A stretch of DNA of 64,000 nt from Austropuccinia psidii (GCA_023105745.1 JALGQZ010000002.1:46660497-46724496), one strand, 5' to 3'; positions 1-11,740 are shown, counted from the first letter of the stretch. Numbers and translations are program-made. The notes: a model not told the origin generated them from the letters alone.

Positions 1-1428
1 GATTTCTTTCATTTCTGTGTAACATATACTTGCATGACCTTTAAATGCAGTATTCAATCTAGCAGTAATCCAGTAATCTGGTATGCTGGGTACATCAATG
101 AAGAGTCCATCAATATAATCTATGAGTTCCATATGATCATATTATCCTGATCCAGAGAATTTGGGCCAGTTTCAGGCCTCAGGAAGCTGTTTCAAGGATT
201 CCTTCTCTGAATAAGACATGCCATCTCCATCCTGGTATTGTGATGGAGATCTTGCCTTATTCAACAACATGGCATCTGGTTTGATGTCATCTGGTTGATA
301 TGGATTCTCCATAGCTTGGCCTTGTGGTTGGGGCTTCAACATATGATAGGCATTAAACAATTTGTTAATGTCTTGATCCAGACACTCCCTGTCCCTTGTG
401 CTGTGGTGTTGTTCTTCAAAGACTTGGTTCAGTCTTTTGTTGGATTCTTCAGAGGCTTTGCTCAGTTGAGCATATCCTTCCTGAAGATTCTTAACTATTT
501 GTTCCAAGGAGGCTTGAGTTTGTCTCATCCTCTCTTGGCTAGCTTTTATTTCTGCAAATTGCTTTGCAGATTGTTCAGCATATTGGGACACTTGTAACCA
601 CAGTGTATCACTGTTGATGTTACTCTCAGATGTGACAATGTTATTTTCAGTCTGAGTGGGGGTAATGTTTCTATTACTAGGACTACTGACTCTAGAGTGG
701 TTTACAACTACTTCTGGTTCTTGTGTACTTCCTTTACCAAATCCAACAGCTTCTGGATCATGGGGTCTGACTCTTTCCTCCTCTGGTTGAAGGAGGTTTT
801 GTTCTTGCCCTTGTTTCCTTGTCTTCTCCTGGAAACTTCCTGGAATTGTGAAGAATGGTGACTCTTGGCCACTGATCTGCTGGTTTCTGAATGGTGTGAA
901 GCCACTGGAGAGTTGATTTGGCCTGCTCCTTGTGAACCTGAAGGAATCTGAGTAGGCCCTGTCTGGGTCAACTGTTCTTCTATAGCTAGGATAGTGGCTT
1001 GATTCTCCCTTATCCTCTGTGCCCTTGCCTCAAGGAGTCTGTGCTGCCTGGTAGGATTCCAACCCTTGGTGATTACCATAAGGTCTTTGAAGTCTATCTC
1101 TTTGAGACAGATCGTCTGGCAACTTGATCCCAGTTCTGCCCAGTGAGTTGCTAGGTTGAACCTCTTGTTGTCCATGCTCCATTGAAACAAATCTTTGAGG
1201 AGTTGGTCGATCTGAAGAACTTGATCCATATCCTTCCAGTCCTCTGGTTTGAGGTTTCTGTTGAATTGGAGTGTGAATGGAAAGGTTGATATTTTCTCCC
1301 TCATTGTTTTGCCATCCACCACTGTGTCCAGGGTGTCCTCTTTCAGGTCTTCTTGTTCTGGACAATCCTCCTCTATCCTCTGGCTGGTTTCTTTGGAAGC
1401 CAAGGCCTCTGAGGTATACAGGGGACAT
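1..1428 (-). pseudogene. Element A gag (N-terminal part, broken)
   Basis: Gag of a family 1 Gypsy element. The ATG at 1428-1426 matches the element B gag start, with the N-terminal motif [18 protein letters not shown] to TGA change near 1029 stops the frame, and a serine codon has become TGA near 172. Between them lies the Gag coiled coil (about 172-591: [29 protein letters not shown]). The frame then runs to the window edge with the capsid-like motif [12 protein letters not shown]. The first nonsense change is silent in the overlapping accessory frame, which stays open. The ATG lies within the predicted intron 2. I infer this copy makes no full Gag. Confidence 0.8.
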
Positions 1429-1776
1429 ATCAGTGTTTGCAAGCAGTCAAAAACTTTATGTTCTTAGGGTATTTACCTTTGACTGTGCCTTGTACAAATT
1501 TACTGTCTGCTGACTTGGGCAGTTTGCCTTTGGAAGTTACAACTGGGTTAATAATTGTAATCTTTCCTGTACAAGTGGTTAAGGTTGGTTTACCTTGTAT
1601 GGATGCAGAGTTTCGTGGTTTTCTACTTCTCTGAGTGGCTATTGGTGTCCACTTCTTGGCTGTGATGAGACCTTCACTGTGCCTCTTTCCTTTGCCCTTG
1701 CTGCCCTCTGGTTCTGAGGGTGTCACTGGTGTGTTGGCCTGTGACTGGGTCTCAAGTGGGATGTAATTTTCTTCCA
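708..1776 (-). CDS. Element A spliced accessory protein (ORF1+ORF2)
   Basis: Predicted two-part coding sequence: 1776-1477 joined to 1408-708, with the first base of the start codon supplied by the leader exon at position 2323. Including that base the spliced length is 1002 nt, or 333 codons plus stop, exactly as in element B. The first part is polar and basic ([20 protein letters not shown]). The second overlaps gag in another frame, has a [15 protein letters not shown] segment and ends with a basic tract and a short amphipathic tail ([15 protein letters not shown]). No family is recognised. The basic tail suggests nucleic-acid binding, which is inference only. There are about 16 replacements from element B and no stop codon. 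Confidence 0.55.
1409..1476 (-). other. Predicted intron 2 of element A (68 nt)
   Basis: The donor is AAAG|GTAAAT and the acceptor CCTCAG|AG, with a CTGAT branch-like motif about 20 nt before the acceptor. It is 68 nt long, the same as in element B. It contains the ORF1 stop (TGA) and, 1 nt later, the gag ATG at 1428. Confidence 0.6.
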
Positions 1777-2322
1777 CTGAAATCAAGGCAGAAAAGGGAG
1801 GACTTATGTCAGTTAGGACTTCTTAAAAATGCTGGCTTTGCACGTCTAAGATTGGCCTCTGGGCTTGTATGTTACTACAATGTGCCCTGTATAATGACAG
1901 TGTAATTGAATCAACAATTTCATGTCAGAATTACAGCTTTTGGTACCCTGTCACACTGTTTGTGTGCCAGTATCCCACAGATACACTTGTGGTTTTCAAG
2001 TGTATTCTGTACAAGTGGTTTTGTATAAGTTATTGAGTTAAAAATACACTTAATCCACACCTCAACTGATGGTTTTTCAGTCAGCGGTGTCCTTATTCAG
2101 TCAAGAATACAGGACTTTATTGATGGCTTATGTGTTATTATATACAAAACACGCCAAAAATAATTAAATTCAGTGGGTATTAGCCACGTGAATAATACTC
2201 TTTATAATATGAGTATGTATAAAAAAGATGAATATATATAATATATATATATAAATAAAGAAATTATGCCTAAAAAAGATAAAACACTGGTTAATAAGGC
2301 ATAAAAAGAGAAAAAGACTTAC
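1777..2322 (-). other. Predicted leader intron 1 of element A
   Basis: The donor is TATAA|GTAAGT and the acceptor TTGATTTCAG|TGGAAG. Joining the exon-1 final A to TGGAAG creates ATG GAA. The intron is 546 nt long; in element B it is 549 nt. Confidence 0.6.
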
Positions 2323-2349
2323 TTATAAGGTCCAAAAAAGATTTTAAAA

Positions 2350-2365
2350 CACGGCCAGGCCCCCA
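2350..2365 (-). promoter_or_regulatory. Primer binding site of element A
   Basis: On the minus strand this reads TGGGGGCCTGGCCGTG, 3 nt after the LTR. It is identical to the site in elements B and C, and ends as expected for pairing with a tRNA 3' CCA. Confidence 0.7.
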
Positions 2366-2368
2366 AAA

Positions 2369-3807
2369 TTTCAGGTTGAGTCTATGATGAGAGTATTAAA
2401 AGGTATTTACAACTCTTAACTATGACTGTGACACGGTTAAATAAAGATTTAAAAGGGTTTATAAGAGTAAAGATGGTTTAATTTTAATAATAAGAGGGCT
2501 TTACTATAAGGAATATAGTGGTGGTGAGCGCTGTTGAAAGCCCTGGGTGCAACTTTACCTGTTGGGTTACAATAATAAAGATTACAATACTTTAAATTAA
2601 GAGTATACCTGGTTATTACCCAAGAGTAAAACTGTTTTTGACAGTTTACTACGTAGGGTATTCAAGAGCAGGATGAGGAAAGGTTTTTGGCTGTGAAAAG
2701 CCCTCCTTTTATCCTGAAATTGAGGTGGAAAGGCTGCTAGACCTTTCCACGTAGAGGAAGTGAAGATTTTTCACTCTCTATGACAGGCTTGTGGTTTGCA
2801 AACAGCCTGTATACCCTGTATTGGGCTCAGATGTGGTTTTGAAACCACATCTGGGCGGTTTTCACCAATACAGGGTGAAAATTTTCATCTGGGGACCTCA
2901 CAGCCTGATTCTGACGTGTATGACGCGTAGAATGCTGTACAGAAACTGTATGGGACCCCAGTATTGACTGACATATGAGGTATTGAAGTAAAAACATGCT
3001 TCTTCGTCTATTTGACACCTCATATTCATGATTATGGGATATTATCCCATGGTAAGGCTATATCTGACAGCAGGTGGGAGTTTGACCTTAAAATGGTCAT
3101 AACTCTGTCGGTTTTTGAGATATCAAGCTCAAAGTTGGTCCATTGAATAGCTCTGTATGAGCTCTACACAATGGTACCCAACTTGAAATGGTTATCATTA
3201 AATATGGCAAAGTTATCCCATGTACAAGTATTTTTGTACATTGGCGTGGTCTGGGCAAAAGCTGTATTGAGCTTGTTTGGCCAATACCTTATGTTGTAGT
3301 TGAGTTATGAGGAAATGGATGGCACCATCAGATAGCCCTGATTGTGCTCTTTCCAAAAAGACCCCACTTTAGGTATCTCACACTAAAACTGTAAAAGTTA
3401 GATGAGAGGTGAATGTTTTGTTCACCCTTATTTGGTCTGAATTTGACCATAACTCAAGTAATGCTGGTGCTAGCTCAGCTTGGCTGGTACCATTGGATAG
3501 CCCTGGCTTAGTGCTTCATTTTGAATACCCATTTGATGGGGTTAAGCCTCTCCTTCTAGATTTCAGATGAGGGGTGAAAATTAAGGTTTATGCTCAGCAA
3601 TAACTTTGAGCAGGAATAACTTTGTTATTTCTTGTCCTATGGTGATGGGACTTATATTTTCAGGAAGAGGCGAGTTTCCTCTTTCTTTTGATACCTTTTG
3701 AGCTAATTTGGCTCAGCTCCATGTTTTGGTGGTATTTTGGTTATACCATTTGTTTATGGTATTTTGGCTGTCATGCTTGTGCTCTGGTTTTGAGTCACAG
3801 GCTGACA
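2369..3807 (-). repeat. 5' LTR of element A
   Basis: This is 1439 bp, homologous to the 1440-bp LTRs of element B. On the minus strand it starts TGTCAGCCTGTGACTCAAAA and ends with a decayed CCTGAAA. It keeps the internal palindrome (around 2822-2883 on the plus strand) and the ATAAAAGGAGG promoter-like box. A 63-codon frame at 2827-3018 is also open in both B LTRs but lies across the palindrome and is probably fortuitous. Confidence 0.9.
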
Positions 3808-6238
3808 ATTGTTTACTAAAGTTTTTTTACAAAATAAAAAACAAATAAATAATATAAAATTTATGGTTGAAAATAATAAACTGAAAAATCTGATTAAAAA
3901 TGCCCAAAACTCAATACAAGGACAACAATTTTGTATAAATAAATGAAATATATCAAATGAAATACTTTGAAAATCAACAATTACCAAATTATTTATAATT
4001 TAACAGAAAAATTGAACAAATTTTTATTTTCTGCTGGAACGTTCAAAGAAAAGACATCATCAAACCAAAAAAGTGCTCCTAAACCATACAGAGAAGAGTG
4101 ATCAAGGAAGAATGTATCTTAAGTATGACATTCAAAGTGAAATAAGACTCATTATTGAGAGAATGAACAAGAAAAAAAAGGATTACTGAAATATACCAAA
4201 GATATCCACACCATTTTCTCATATGGGAAGCCCTGTTAAGCAAAAAGAGGAAACAAAAAATCCCTTTATGAAAGATTTGATTCATGAAGACAATGATAAA
4301 GATTTCACAAAAGAAGTACGTCAACTTAAAGAATGGCCAACCTTCACAGGGAAAGTTGAATATTGCCATATGTAAATTATTAGAAGAATGATATACTGAA
4401 AAAGGTTTATGGAGATTACATCTCAATCTTTAGAGAATATAAAAAAAGATGGTATTATGGAATAAGACAAGAAAAGGGCCAAAATATCTGGTCTTGGTGG
4501 AAAAATGGAATACTCACCAAATGAGAAGATGCTGCTTGGAGGTATAAAATAGAAAATTTATTCTTTGACCCAGAAAAAGACAAAGATCTAACTTGGTTCT
4601 TTAAACAAATTAAAATATTGAATGCATCATATCCAGAAATTTCACAAAAAATGGTATACATGAAAATACTGCATAATTGTAGAGGAGAACTAGATAATTC
4701 CCTAATAAGCAGGTGAATAAAGCCATTATCCACAGAAAAGTACATTAATGCACAATAAGACATTGTGAAAATAGAAAATATTGGAATAACATGGAAGAAG
4801 TTGGCAATAAAAAGCCCAAAAAAACCCAACAGAACCTTTCCAAACCAACAACACTAATGAAGAAATAGAATACCATAAATGTGGTGGTATTGGGCACTTG
4901 GCCAATATTTACCTTGATTAAGAAACAATAAATTAAATTGTGGAAACAGAAAACCACAATGGAGAAGAATAAGAGTCTGATTCTGACAGAGAAAATGAGA
5001 AATCAGAAAATTATGAAAGTGATTAAATCAACATAAAGAATTCCTAAATATATAATGTTGGTTTCATATATGATGTACTGGATGTAAGCTCCAATTTACC
5101 ACAAACTTGAATATATGATACATGCCTTACAGAGATACAAGATACCGAATTGCATAGAACCAAACCTGAAAGCAAAATGGGATATAAATCCATAAAATAA
5201 ATTATAAGTACTGTTATGATAAACAATCAAGATAGAAAGATTAATCTGGACACAGGAGAATAATGTACTTGTGTTGGAAACATTAATAAAAAACACTTAT
5301 AAAAGATTGTGTACATACACTTATAACAATACAAGGGGTCAAATATACTAGTGAAAGTAAAAGCATGAGACCCCTTGGAATTATTATTGAACATCAAGTT
5401 TCCCACATACATCTCAATTTATCAGAATAAAAGGAGAGGTTTTATTAATTGAAAATTTTATCAGCCATCATTTCATACTTGTAAATGACTTCTTATCAAT
5501 TTATGAAATAGATATCTCAAGCCAAAAATATTGCCATTTTACCATAGAAGACAAGAAAAGACAGAAATTTGGCTTCTTGAATAATAAGAAACAAATTCCT
5601 GTTCAAAAATGAAGAAAAAACCTGAGAAAAACACTTATTTATAAATGAACAATTGAAAGAGGAAGAATTTAATCAATAATTAACAAAAAAAAAAAGAAAA
5701 GTTAATTGATCTCCAATATAAATACAAAAATGCCTTTGAAGCTAATGGAAAAACATCACATAATATTATTGGAAATGAGGTAGATATTATTCTAAATGAA
5801 GAGAAGCGTTATCCACCCCTGTTAAGAAGAACAGCTTATTCAGCCAGCCCAAGAACTAGAGAAGCCTTAGAGGGTCCACATTGAAGAACTAATGGACCTG
5901 GGGGTTTTCAGGAAATTAGGATATAATGAACAGGTAGAGGGGGCTACACCTGTTATTATAGAATGGAAGAATGGTAAATAATGGGTGGGAGGGTATGTTG
6001 GAGCTTTTAATACTTACACCATCCCTGACAGATATCCAATTCTAAGGATCCATAAAAAACTAACACAACTCTCATAGGCTGAGGTTATTACAACCATGGA
6101 TGCTCTTGAAGGTTTTTTTCCAAAATGTCTCAAAATAAATTTCAAAACACCTACTAAGGATAATAGTCTACTGTGGCATATATGAATACATAATAATACA
6201 ATTTGGTAGAAAAAATTCCCCTTAACATTATCAAATAA
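3808..6238 (+). pseudogene. Element I, left part: decayed Gypsy gag-protease-RT
   Basis: This is a heavily mutated plus-strand Gypsy element related to element C. Recognisable pieces, in order: a Gag core near 4330-4430 (LKEWPTFTGK, cf. LEEWPTFSGEGEYNHIEL in C); a tryptophan-rich Gag stretch at 4440-4740; a CCHC knuckle near 4865-4905 (CHKCGGIGHLANI, last Cys lost); a protease DTG near 5245; and RT beginning near 5800 (RYPPLLRRTAYSA) and running through the PFG-type motif near 6190. Many stops and frameshifts break it. It is cut at 6238 by element C within RT and resumes at 27502. Its left end was cut by element A. It is the oldest layer here. Confidence 0.8.
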
Positions 6239-7945
6239 TGTAAGATGTGACTATGAAACTGATGATAATATTACTATTAATCAACGGTACTATGTCTGTT
6301 CTTATGAAATATAATAATAAAATATTATTATAGCCACAATTAAATAATTAAAGAATTATTTCTTTCACATGTTAAACACTACTAGTGATTTTAACAGTGA
6401 GCAGTAATTGTCTACAAGAATCAATTACAAGAAGATTTTAATAATAAAACTTCTTTTATTAAAAGAATAAAATTATTTTAATATATAACTATCTTTTGCA
6501 AGAATAATTATAAAGATAATTCTTGAAGAAAACTAATTTTAGAGAAAAACTTTAAGAATTAAAGATAAATCACCCACTAATATTCCAAAGAACTTATTGA
6601 AAGACAAGATAGAGAGATTTGATGAAGAATGGTGGATTTGAAGGATCAAAAACAAATTTATAAGAGTATTACAACAATATATAGTTGGATTCTATGATTT
6701 CACGTCTTTCCTATTGATTCTGAAAGAATTAAAACACTTAAGAATAGCTGTAACTAATACTTACTTGTTGGTAAGGATGATATAAAATGATAATAAGATG
6801 ATGATACAGAAAAACAGCAAGTGGAGGGCTCTTTTAAGTCTAAGACAGCTCACAGAGGTGTGCCATAGAGTAAACTGAAAAACCAATGAGTGAGAAAACA
6901 ATAAACCCTTTTGGATTATTGATTGAATCACCTGTTGTCACATAAGATTATCATAATTACTTAATTGATGCTTTTACATGACTAGCAACCCCAATATGGT
7001 TAAGAATAAAAGGAGTAACACCTGTAAATCTTCTTTAATTCTAAAACAATCATTGATTTCTCAAATTTATCAATGTTATTGGAAATTTAATCACAGGTTG
7101 TAATTACTGTTAATTTTTGAAGATTCAGTGTTTCACATGGAATAATCAAAAATGGACTGTAAGTAAAGCTTTTAATTTTACTAGTAAAAGCATATTTCTT
7201 TTTGGTTTTACTATATATAATACAGTTCTCCATCAGTCCTGAAGGTTTCAGAAGGATTTATTAAGAATTGCATTTTGAATGAATTTTTGAGGTTTTTATC
7301 TCATTTCTATATAGAATTGCAAATATCAGTTTTTAGCTGGTTGCTATGAGGTAAATCAATAGATACAAGTCCAAAAAGGGTTTTAATTACTCTTTTGGGT
7401 TTATTCATGGAAAGGAATTAATAATTGACATGGTTACAGGAGTCTAAGTAGCTTTTTACCTCCTTGGCACGTTGTGGGAACTCCTCTTGTGTGGGATAAA
7501 TGAGGCAGTACCTTGAAGGGGAAATTACAAGAAAACAGTTTTGAATTGCTGTTCAAGCTTGTAACCCTTGCTCTGCTTGTGTGTCAGAATAATCTGAACT
7601 GCTCTTCCTGAAAATGCTGAATTATCTTGACTTGAGTTCACAATCAATTTATTTTATTTGATGGTGGCTTGTCAGAAAAGTATATTCAACAGACTCTATC
7701 AGACTTTGTTTGATCTGGAAACAATGGCTTAGTAAACGTTAACACAAATAAATAAAGATATAAAACTGGGAAACGACTTTTGATTCCTTTAGTGAGAACA
7801 GTAACACCTTGAGGTATTCCCAATCTTGATGATAACACTGTTGATAATATGATAACCAATGATAACAAACACTACTATTTTTTTTTGAGGGTTTAATATT
7901 TTATGATGATAACCTGGGATAACAGACACTACTATTGTTCAATTT

Positions 7946-8250
7946 ACTACTGAGCTTGGCTACTGAGTAAAGAACCTTGTCAATGGGATGGATTTATAAA
8001 ATAATGTAGACCAACTGTTAACTACTGTTAATTATAAATCACTCAGACAGTGCTACTGAGCTTAGCTACTGAGCAAAATTTAGGAATGGAGGTAGTCAAT
8101 GAGATGAGTTTATGAATTAAAGTAGACCAACTGTTAACTACTGTTAATTAAAAATCACTCAGACAGTGCTACTGAGCTTAGCTACTGAGCAAAATTTAGG
8201 AATGGGAATGGGATAACTATACTTCTGAGCTTAGCTACTGAGTATTCCTA
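7946..8250. repeat. Tandem repeat, period about 116 bp
   Basis: Two clear copies start near 8006 and 8122, sharing ACCAACTGTTAACTACTG and GCTACTGAGCTTAGCTACTG. A partial third copy lies to the left near 7950. All lie inside solo LTR K. Confidence 0.75.
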
Positions 8251-8552
8251 AAAAAATTAGGATAATGTGGATGGATGGAGGGGATTTCCCTCCGAAAAAA
8301 ATATTAAGAAGTTACGTTTTTGTGATGAGCCTCTGTCTAGGCCATGAGGAAAAAAGAATTGAGGGGGGAGAGGACCTCTATTTATAGTTTTTGGGGCCTC
8401 CATGGGAGTGTCAAAAAAAGGGGACTTAGAATTTTTCAGGTCTTCAAATTAAGGTTTGGTGGTAATTGAATTGAGAGGTCTGTGCTTTAATTGAGTTCTT
8501 CATTTTGTGGGGAAATTGTGGGGAAATGATGTAATTGATTATGTAATCCTAG

Positions 8553-8589
8553 TTTTTTTTTTTTTTTCTTTTTTTTTTTGTTTTGTTTT

Positions 8590-8634
<45 letters not shown>

Positions 8635-8712
8635 TATTATTATTATTTTTTATTTTTTTTATTTTTTTATTTTTCTATTTTTATTTTTATTTTTTATTTT
8701 TTATTTTTTTTT
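8553..8712 (+). repeat. T-rich low-complexity tract
   Basis: Almost pure T with scattered A, C and G, within solo LTR K. The phenylalanine-rich open frames through it are not genes. Confidence 0.95.
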
Positions 8713-9573
8713 TATTAATCCAAACTGAAAGAAATGGTATGGCATACCACAACATCAAAATAGCAGGTTATTTGCTATTTTCTTATGATTTACTGTAGTT
8801 GTAAAATGGTAACCAAGTTCCCAAAGTGATTTAGTTTACTAATTGGGCCAAGCTCAGCCATGGATCCAAGCTTTGGAGCTGTCCATGCCTCTGAGGCCTC
8901 AGAAGTTGGGTACCCTGGCTCTCTTTGATGTCTTTTGTCCCCCTTGCTTATTTTTCACGTCAAAATAGAAATTTCAGCTTAAAGTGACATATCCACTATG
9001 GGTGTACCAAAAGTGCATGTAGGAATACCATGATATTAAGTGCCCAAAACATGCATAACACTATTCTTAGTGTATATTCAACATGGGAATTCTCACATTC
9101 CCATTGTATTGGTGTGAAATTAAGAAAAACAAAAGTTTTCACGGATCTTTTATGTGGTATTGAAGTATTTTCCATATTACCACCTCATAGAGTTAATTTG
9201 AGCTTATTTACTCTATGGAGCTACCGTAGGTGAATTTTTGTGTAGAATCCAAATCTGCCCTTAAATCCATGGATTTACTTACTTAATGAAAAGTTATACA
9301 TCTTTTCTGAAATCAAAAATGATGAATTTTGAATATATGCATGACTTCTGAGTTATGCATAATTCAAAATTTATTTTTATAATAATTGTGGCCTATTAGG
9401 GTATGTAAAATATACCTGAAGGCTCACATTCCCTCCCACCAAAAAATAAAATTGTACTACAATTTTATCAATGGTATGAAAGAACAAAAAAGCCCCAAAG
9501 GGGGTTAATGTCCACTGTCCAATCTCTTTACATTATTCAGATCAAGTAATTTAAAGCACATTAATAGACATAT

Positions 9574-9705
9574 TCAGGCTTGTGGCCTTCTTTCATGTCT
9601 AAATCTTCTCAAGAGTTTATCTGAGTCAGGTACGTCTGATTCTGCCAGGCATTCATCTTCATGTACTGGATTTCTATATCTGACAAGATATTCTCTTTGA
9701 TTTTT
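9574..9705 (-). pseudogene. Element C chromodomain, C-terminal half (split by element B)
   Basis: Minus-strand reading gives NQREYLVRYRNPVHEDE followed by SDKLLRRFRHERRPQA and a stop at 9574. It aligns with the chromodomain-like end of element B ([16 protein letters not shown]). Its N-terminal half is at 19414 onward, on the far side of element B. The insertion target was a run of A/T bases just before this segment, so element B disrupted the chromodomain. Confidence 0.8.
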
Positions 9706-10637
9706 TGTCAGCCTGTGACTCAAAACCAGAGCACAAGCATGACAGCCAAAATACCATAAACCAATGGTATAGCCAAAATACCACCAAAACAAGGAACTGA
9801 GCCAAATTAGCTCAAAAGGTATCAAAAGAAAGAGGAAACTAACCTCTTCCTGAAAGTATAAGTCCCATCACCATAGGACAAGAAATAACAAAGTTATTCC
9901 TGCTCAAAGTTATTGCTGAGCATAAACCTTAATTTTCACCTCTCATCTAAAATCTAGAAGGAGAGGCTTAACCCCATCAAATGGGAATTCAAAATGAAGC
10001 TCTAAGCCAGGGCTATCCAATGGTACCAGCCAAACTGAGCTAGCACCAGTATTACTTGAGTTATGGTCAAATTCAGACCAAATAAGGATGAACAAAACAT
10101 TCACCTCCCATCTAACTTTTACAGTTTTAGTGTGAGATACCTAAAGTGGGGTCTTTTTGGAAAGAGCACAATCAGGGCTATCTGATGGTGCCATCCATTT
10201 CCTCATAACTCAACTACAACAGAAGTTATTGGCCAAACAAGCTTAATACAGCTTTTGACCAGACCATGCCAATGTACAAAAATACTTGTACATGGGATAA
10301 CTTTGTCATATCTAATGATAACCATGTCAAGTTGGGTACCATTGTGTAGAGCTCATACAGGGCTATTCAATGAACCAACTTTGAGCTTGATATCTCAAAA
10401 ACTGACAGAGTTATGACCATTTTAAGGTCAAAATCCCACCTGCTGTCAGATACAGCCTTACCATGGGACAATATCCCATAACCATGAATATGAGGTGTCA
10501 AATAGACGAAGAAGCATGTTTTTACTTCAATACCTCATATGTCAGTCAATAATGGGGTCCCATACAGTTTCTGTACAGCATTCTACGCGTCATACACGTC
10601 AGAATCAGGCTGTGAGGTCCCCAGATGAAAGTTTTCA

Positions 10638-10699
10638 CCCTGTATTGGTGAAAACTGCCCAGATGTGGTTTCAAAACCACATCTGAGCCCAATACAGGG
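10638..10699. repeat. Nested palindrome in the B-type LTR
   Basis: The outer arms are CCCTGTATTGG (10638-10648) and CCAATACAGGG (10689-10699). The inner arms are CAGATGTGGTTT (10660-10671) and AAACCACATCTG (10674-10685), with a 2-nt loop. It is present in the LTRs of A, B (both) and G. It lies about 100 bp upstream of the TATA-like box, so it could be a protein-binding or cruciform element. Confidence 0.85.
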
Positions 10700-10799
10700 T
10701 ATACAGGCTGTTTTCAAACCACAAGCCTGTCCTGGAGAGTGAAAAATCTTCACTTCCTCTACGTGGAAAGGTCTAGCAGCCTTTCCACCTCAATTTCAG

Positions 10800-10808
10800 G
10801 ATAAAAGG
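10800..10808 (+). promoter_or_regulatory. TATA-like box of element B
   Basis: GATAAAAGG in the 5' LTR, kept in every family 1 LTR here. A similar box (GATAAAAGCAGG, minus strand near 51616-51627) lies in the E LTR. Transcription would start some 25-40 bp downstream, which would make U5 plus R about 300 bp. Confidence 0.5.
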
Positions 10809-11148
10809 AGGGCTTTTCACAGCCAAAAACCTTTCCTCATCCTGCTCTTGAATAACCTACGTAGTAAACTGTCAAAAACAGTTTTACTCTTGGTTAAATA
10901 ATCAGGTATACTCTTAATTTAAAGTATTGTAGTCTTTATTATTGTAATCCAACAGGTAAAGCTGCACCCAGGGCTTTCAACAGCGCTCACCACCACTATA
11001 TCTCTATAGTAAAGCCCTTTAAATCTTCAAATTAAATCATTTATTATCAATCTTATCATCTTTTAAAACCATTTTTACCGTGTCACAGTCATAGTTAAAG
11101 CTTGTAAATACTCATATACACCTTTATCATAGACTCAGCCTGACATTT

Positions 11149-11164
11149 TGGGGGCCTGGCCGTG
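11149..11164 (+). promoter_or_regulatory. Primer binding site of element B
   Basis: TGGGGGCCTGGCCGTG, 3 nt after the LTR. Its complement ends CCCCCA, consistent with a tRNA ending discriminator C plus CCA. The inner part (CACGG) fits a T-stem 3' strand starting with the conserved C61. The tRNA is not identified. Confidence 0.7.
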
Positions 11165-11191
11165 TTTTTTTTAACTTTTTGGACCTTACAA

Positions 11192-11740
11192 GTAAGTCTT
11201 TTCTCTTTTTTATGACTTATTAACATATTGTTTTATCTTTTTTAGGCGTAATTTACATTTAAAAATATATATTTTATATATTTTTTTATCTCTTTCATAT
11301 ACTCATATTATAAAAGAGTATTTTTTCACGTGGCTAATACCCACTGAAAAGAATTATTTTTGGCGTGTTTTGTATATAAAAACACATCAGCCATCAATAA
11401 GTCCTGTATTCTTGACTGAATAAGGACACCTCTGACTGAAAAACCATCAGTTGAGGCGTGGATTAAGTGTATTGTTGACTCAATAACACTTATACAAAAC
11501 CATTTGTACAGAATACACTTGAAAACCACAAGTGTATCTGTGGGATACTGGCACACAAACAGTGTGACAGGGCACCATAAGCTGTATTTTTGACGTGAAA
11601 TTGTTAATTCAATTACACTGTCATTATACAAGGGCATATTGTAATAATATACAAGCCCAGAGGCCATTCTTAGACATGCAAAACCAGCCATTTAAGAAGT
11701 CTTAACTGACATAAGCCCTCTTTTTCCTGTTTTGATTCAG
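11192..11740 (+). other. Predicted leader intron 1 of element B
   Basis: The donor is TTACAA|GTAAGT, the acceptor TTTTGATTCAG|TGGAAG after a pyrimidine-rich stretch. Splicing joins the final A of exon 1 to TGGAAG and so creates ATG GAA GAA. Without splicing, ORF1 would begin with GTG. The donor and acceptor are also present in A and G. Confidence 0.65.

Larger units (their letters stand above)
1..3807 (-). mobile_element. Element A: 5' part of a family 1 Ty3/Gypsy retrotransposon
   Basis: This is the 5' half of a Gypsy element on the minus strand; the rest lies left of the window. Read on the minus strand, the order is 5' LTR (3807 to 2369), primer binding site (2365-2350), spliced accessory ORF and the start of gag. 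It matches element B from its LTR through the Gag coiled coil. It was inserted into the older element I: the sequence right of the LTR (3808, beginning ATTGT) is decayed Gag-like DNA. The matching target duplication would lie outside the window. Its LTR edge at 2369 has lost the TG (TT), a sign of age. Confidence 0.9.
7473..8754. repeat. Solo LTR K (unknown family) inside the C LTR
   Basis: This segment is absent from the other C LTR, where GGCACGT runs straight into CAAAATAGC. It begins TGTGGGAACT and ends near CATACCACA(ACA), so the ends form a TGTGG/CCACA inverted repeat as in an LTR. Flanking ACGT (left) and ACAT (right) could be a mutated target duplication. It contains a tandem repeat and a long T-rich tract. 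No coding capacity is visible and I do not recognise the family. The exact right edge is uncertain by 3 bp. Confidence 0.6.
6239..9432 (-). repeat. 3' LTR of element C, interrupted by solo LTR K
   Basis: Homologous to the 25581-27501 LTR. The plus-strand left end is TGTAAGATGTGACTATG and the right end AAGGCTCACA, followed by the polypurine tract (read on minus, GGTGGGAGGGAA). An extra segment of about 1.28 kb (7473-8754) splits it. Confidence 0.9.
9706..11145 (+). repeat. 5' LTR of element B
   Basis: 1440 bp, from TGTCAGCCTGTGACTC to AGACTCAGCCTGACA. It holds a strong palindrome (10638-10699) and a TATA-like box (10800-10808). No ATG occurs between the TATA-like box and the predicted splice donor at 11192. 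Confidence 0.95.

Noticed and set aside
4079..5412. Minus-strand hydrophobic frames suggesting small membrane proteins
   Set aside because: They are antisense shadows of the AT-rich, decayed gag of element I.
7686..7868. Small minus-strand frame in solo LTR K
   Set aside because: No start context, no similarity to other parts and no conservation evidence.
8507..8798. Two open frames rich in phenylalanine
   Set aside because: Translation of a T-rich low-complexity tract inside a solo LTR; no plausible protein.
10495..10686. 63-codon frame (MSNRRRSMFL..) shared by the LTRs of A and B
   Set aside because: Open in three LTRs but broken in G, lies across the palindrome and upstream of the likely transcription start. 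Probably fortuitous.
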